A stretch of 7,053 bases of DNA from the NCBI GenBank assembly GCA_031277355.1, contig JAITMN010000051.1:1-7053 (forward strand), written 5' to 3'. Position numbers and translations under genes: made by a program. Below the pieces are notes generated by a model. The model ran no database searches and was not told the origin of the DNA. It saw only the letters and a list, made by a program, of their open reading frames with translations. Positions 6,660-7,053 of this stretch are shown in pieces; within the stretch, counting starts at the first letter, position 1; the number at the start of each line of letters is the position of its first letter. This DNA comes from Nevskiaceae bacterium. GTDB taxonomy: Bacteria; Pseudomonadota; Gammaproteobacteria; Steroidobacterales; Steroidobacteraceae.

Positions 6660-7053
6660 ACAAGGGCAATATCCACGCACTTTACTCGGCGCTGCGCGCG
6701 GCCAATCCCGATCCGCGCAGCGAACTGGAATATGCCTCGCCGTTTGAACTGCTGATCGCAGTGATTCTTTCGGCGCAGGCCACAGATCGCAGCGTGAATC
6801 TCGCCACGCGCAAGCTCTACGCCAAAGCCAACACGCCGTGCACGCTGCTGGCGCTGGGCGTGCCGGGACTCACGCCTTATATCCGGCACATTGGCCTGTA
6901 CAACGCCAAGGCGAAGAATGTGATCGAGACTTGCCGCCTGCTGCTGGAACAGCATCATGGCGAAGTGCCGCGTGATCGCGCCGCGCTGGAAGCGCTGCCG
7001 GGCGTGGGCCGCAAGACTGCCAATGTGGTGCTGAACGTGGCCTTCGGCGAACC
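6656..7053 (+). CDS. nth: Endonuclease III, 5' part (cut by window end)
   Basis: This DNA glycosylase/AP lyase excises oxidised pyrimidines such as thymine glycol in base-excision repair. The visible 132 complete codons follow the E. coli protein closely: MNKGNIHALY, SPFELLIAVILSAQATDRSVN (28-48), HIGLYNAKAKNVIETCRLLLEQH (78-100) and the helix-hairpin-helix LPGVGRKTANVVLN (114-127). Catalytic lysine K120 has the same number as in E. coli, which confirms the TTG start at 6656. The catalytic Asp138 and the C-terminal 4Fe-4S cluster cysteines lie beyond the window, so activity cannot be judged in full. TTG sits in a 4-nt TTGA overlap with the metG stop and lacks a clear Shine-Dalgarno, so expression probably depends on translation of metG. 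Confidence 0.95.
   Translation, partial: MNKGNIHALYSALRAANPDPRSELEYASPFELLIAVILSAQATDRSVNLATRKLYAKANTPCTLLALGVPGLTPYIRHIGLYNAKAKNVIETCRLLLEQHHGEVPRDRAALEALPGVGRKTANVVLNVAFGE

Overview
The window is a GC-rich stretch of what looks like a Pseudomonadota chromosome. A beta- or gammaproteobacterium fits best: it has E. coli-like MetRS and endonuclease III, a PilT-type twitching gene divergent from a YggS gene as in Pseudomonas, and a 425-residue hexameric-type glutamate dehydrogenase. The genus cannot be fixed from the sequence alone. All recognisable genes are housekeeping or motility genes. I see no phage, CRISPR, toxin or transposase gene.

Layout. Positions 1-251 hold no gene. The first ~127 bases are G/C homopolymer-like sequence, followed by a REP-like palindrome (118-141) and a near match (16 of 19) to the Tn5/Nextera mosaic end (173-191). 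This end is probably a contig edge containing sequencing or adapter artefact. On the minus strand lie a glutamate dehydrogenase (252-1529), a 182-bp spacer with a perfect 11-bp REP-like hairpin, and a YggS/PLPBP gene (1712-2425).

Divergent from yggS, with a gap of only about 28 bp, a plus-strand gene string starts. It comprises pilT (2454-3560), a second PilT-family ATPase (3553-4614), metG (4611-6659) and the 5' part of nth (6656 to the window end). Every junction in this string overlaps (8, 4 and 4 nt), and both metG and nth start with TTG inside a TTGA stop/start overlap. This suggests one translationally coupled transcript linking pilus retraction, tRNA charging and base-excision repair.

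How the genes work. The two ATPases would power type IV pilus retraction at the inner membrane. MetRS charges tRNA-Met and Nth excises oxidised pyrimidines. YggS buffers pyridoxal phosphate, and GDH interconverts glutamate and 2-oxoglutarate. The most notable biological points are that the gene in the usual pilU position carries PilT-type rather than PilU-type motifs, that both ATPases deviate from the AIRNLIRE retraction motif, and that the operon is gapless with paired TTG starts. I found nothing I can support as a new defence or mobile system.
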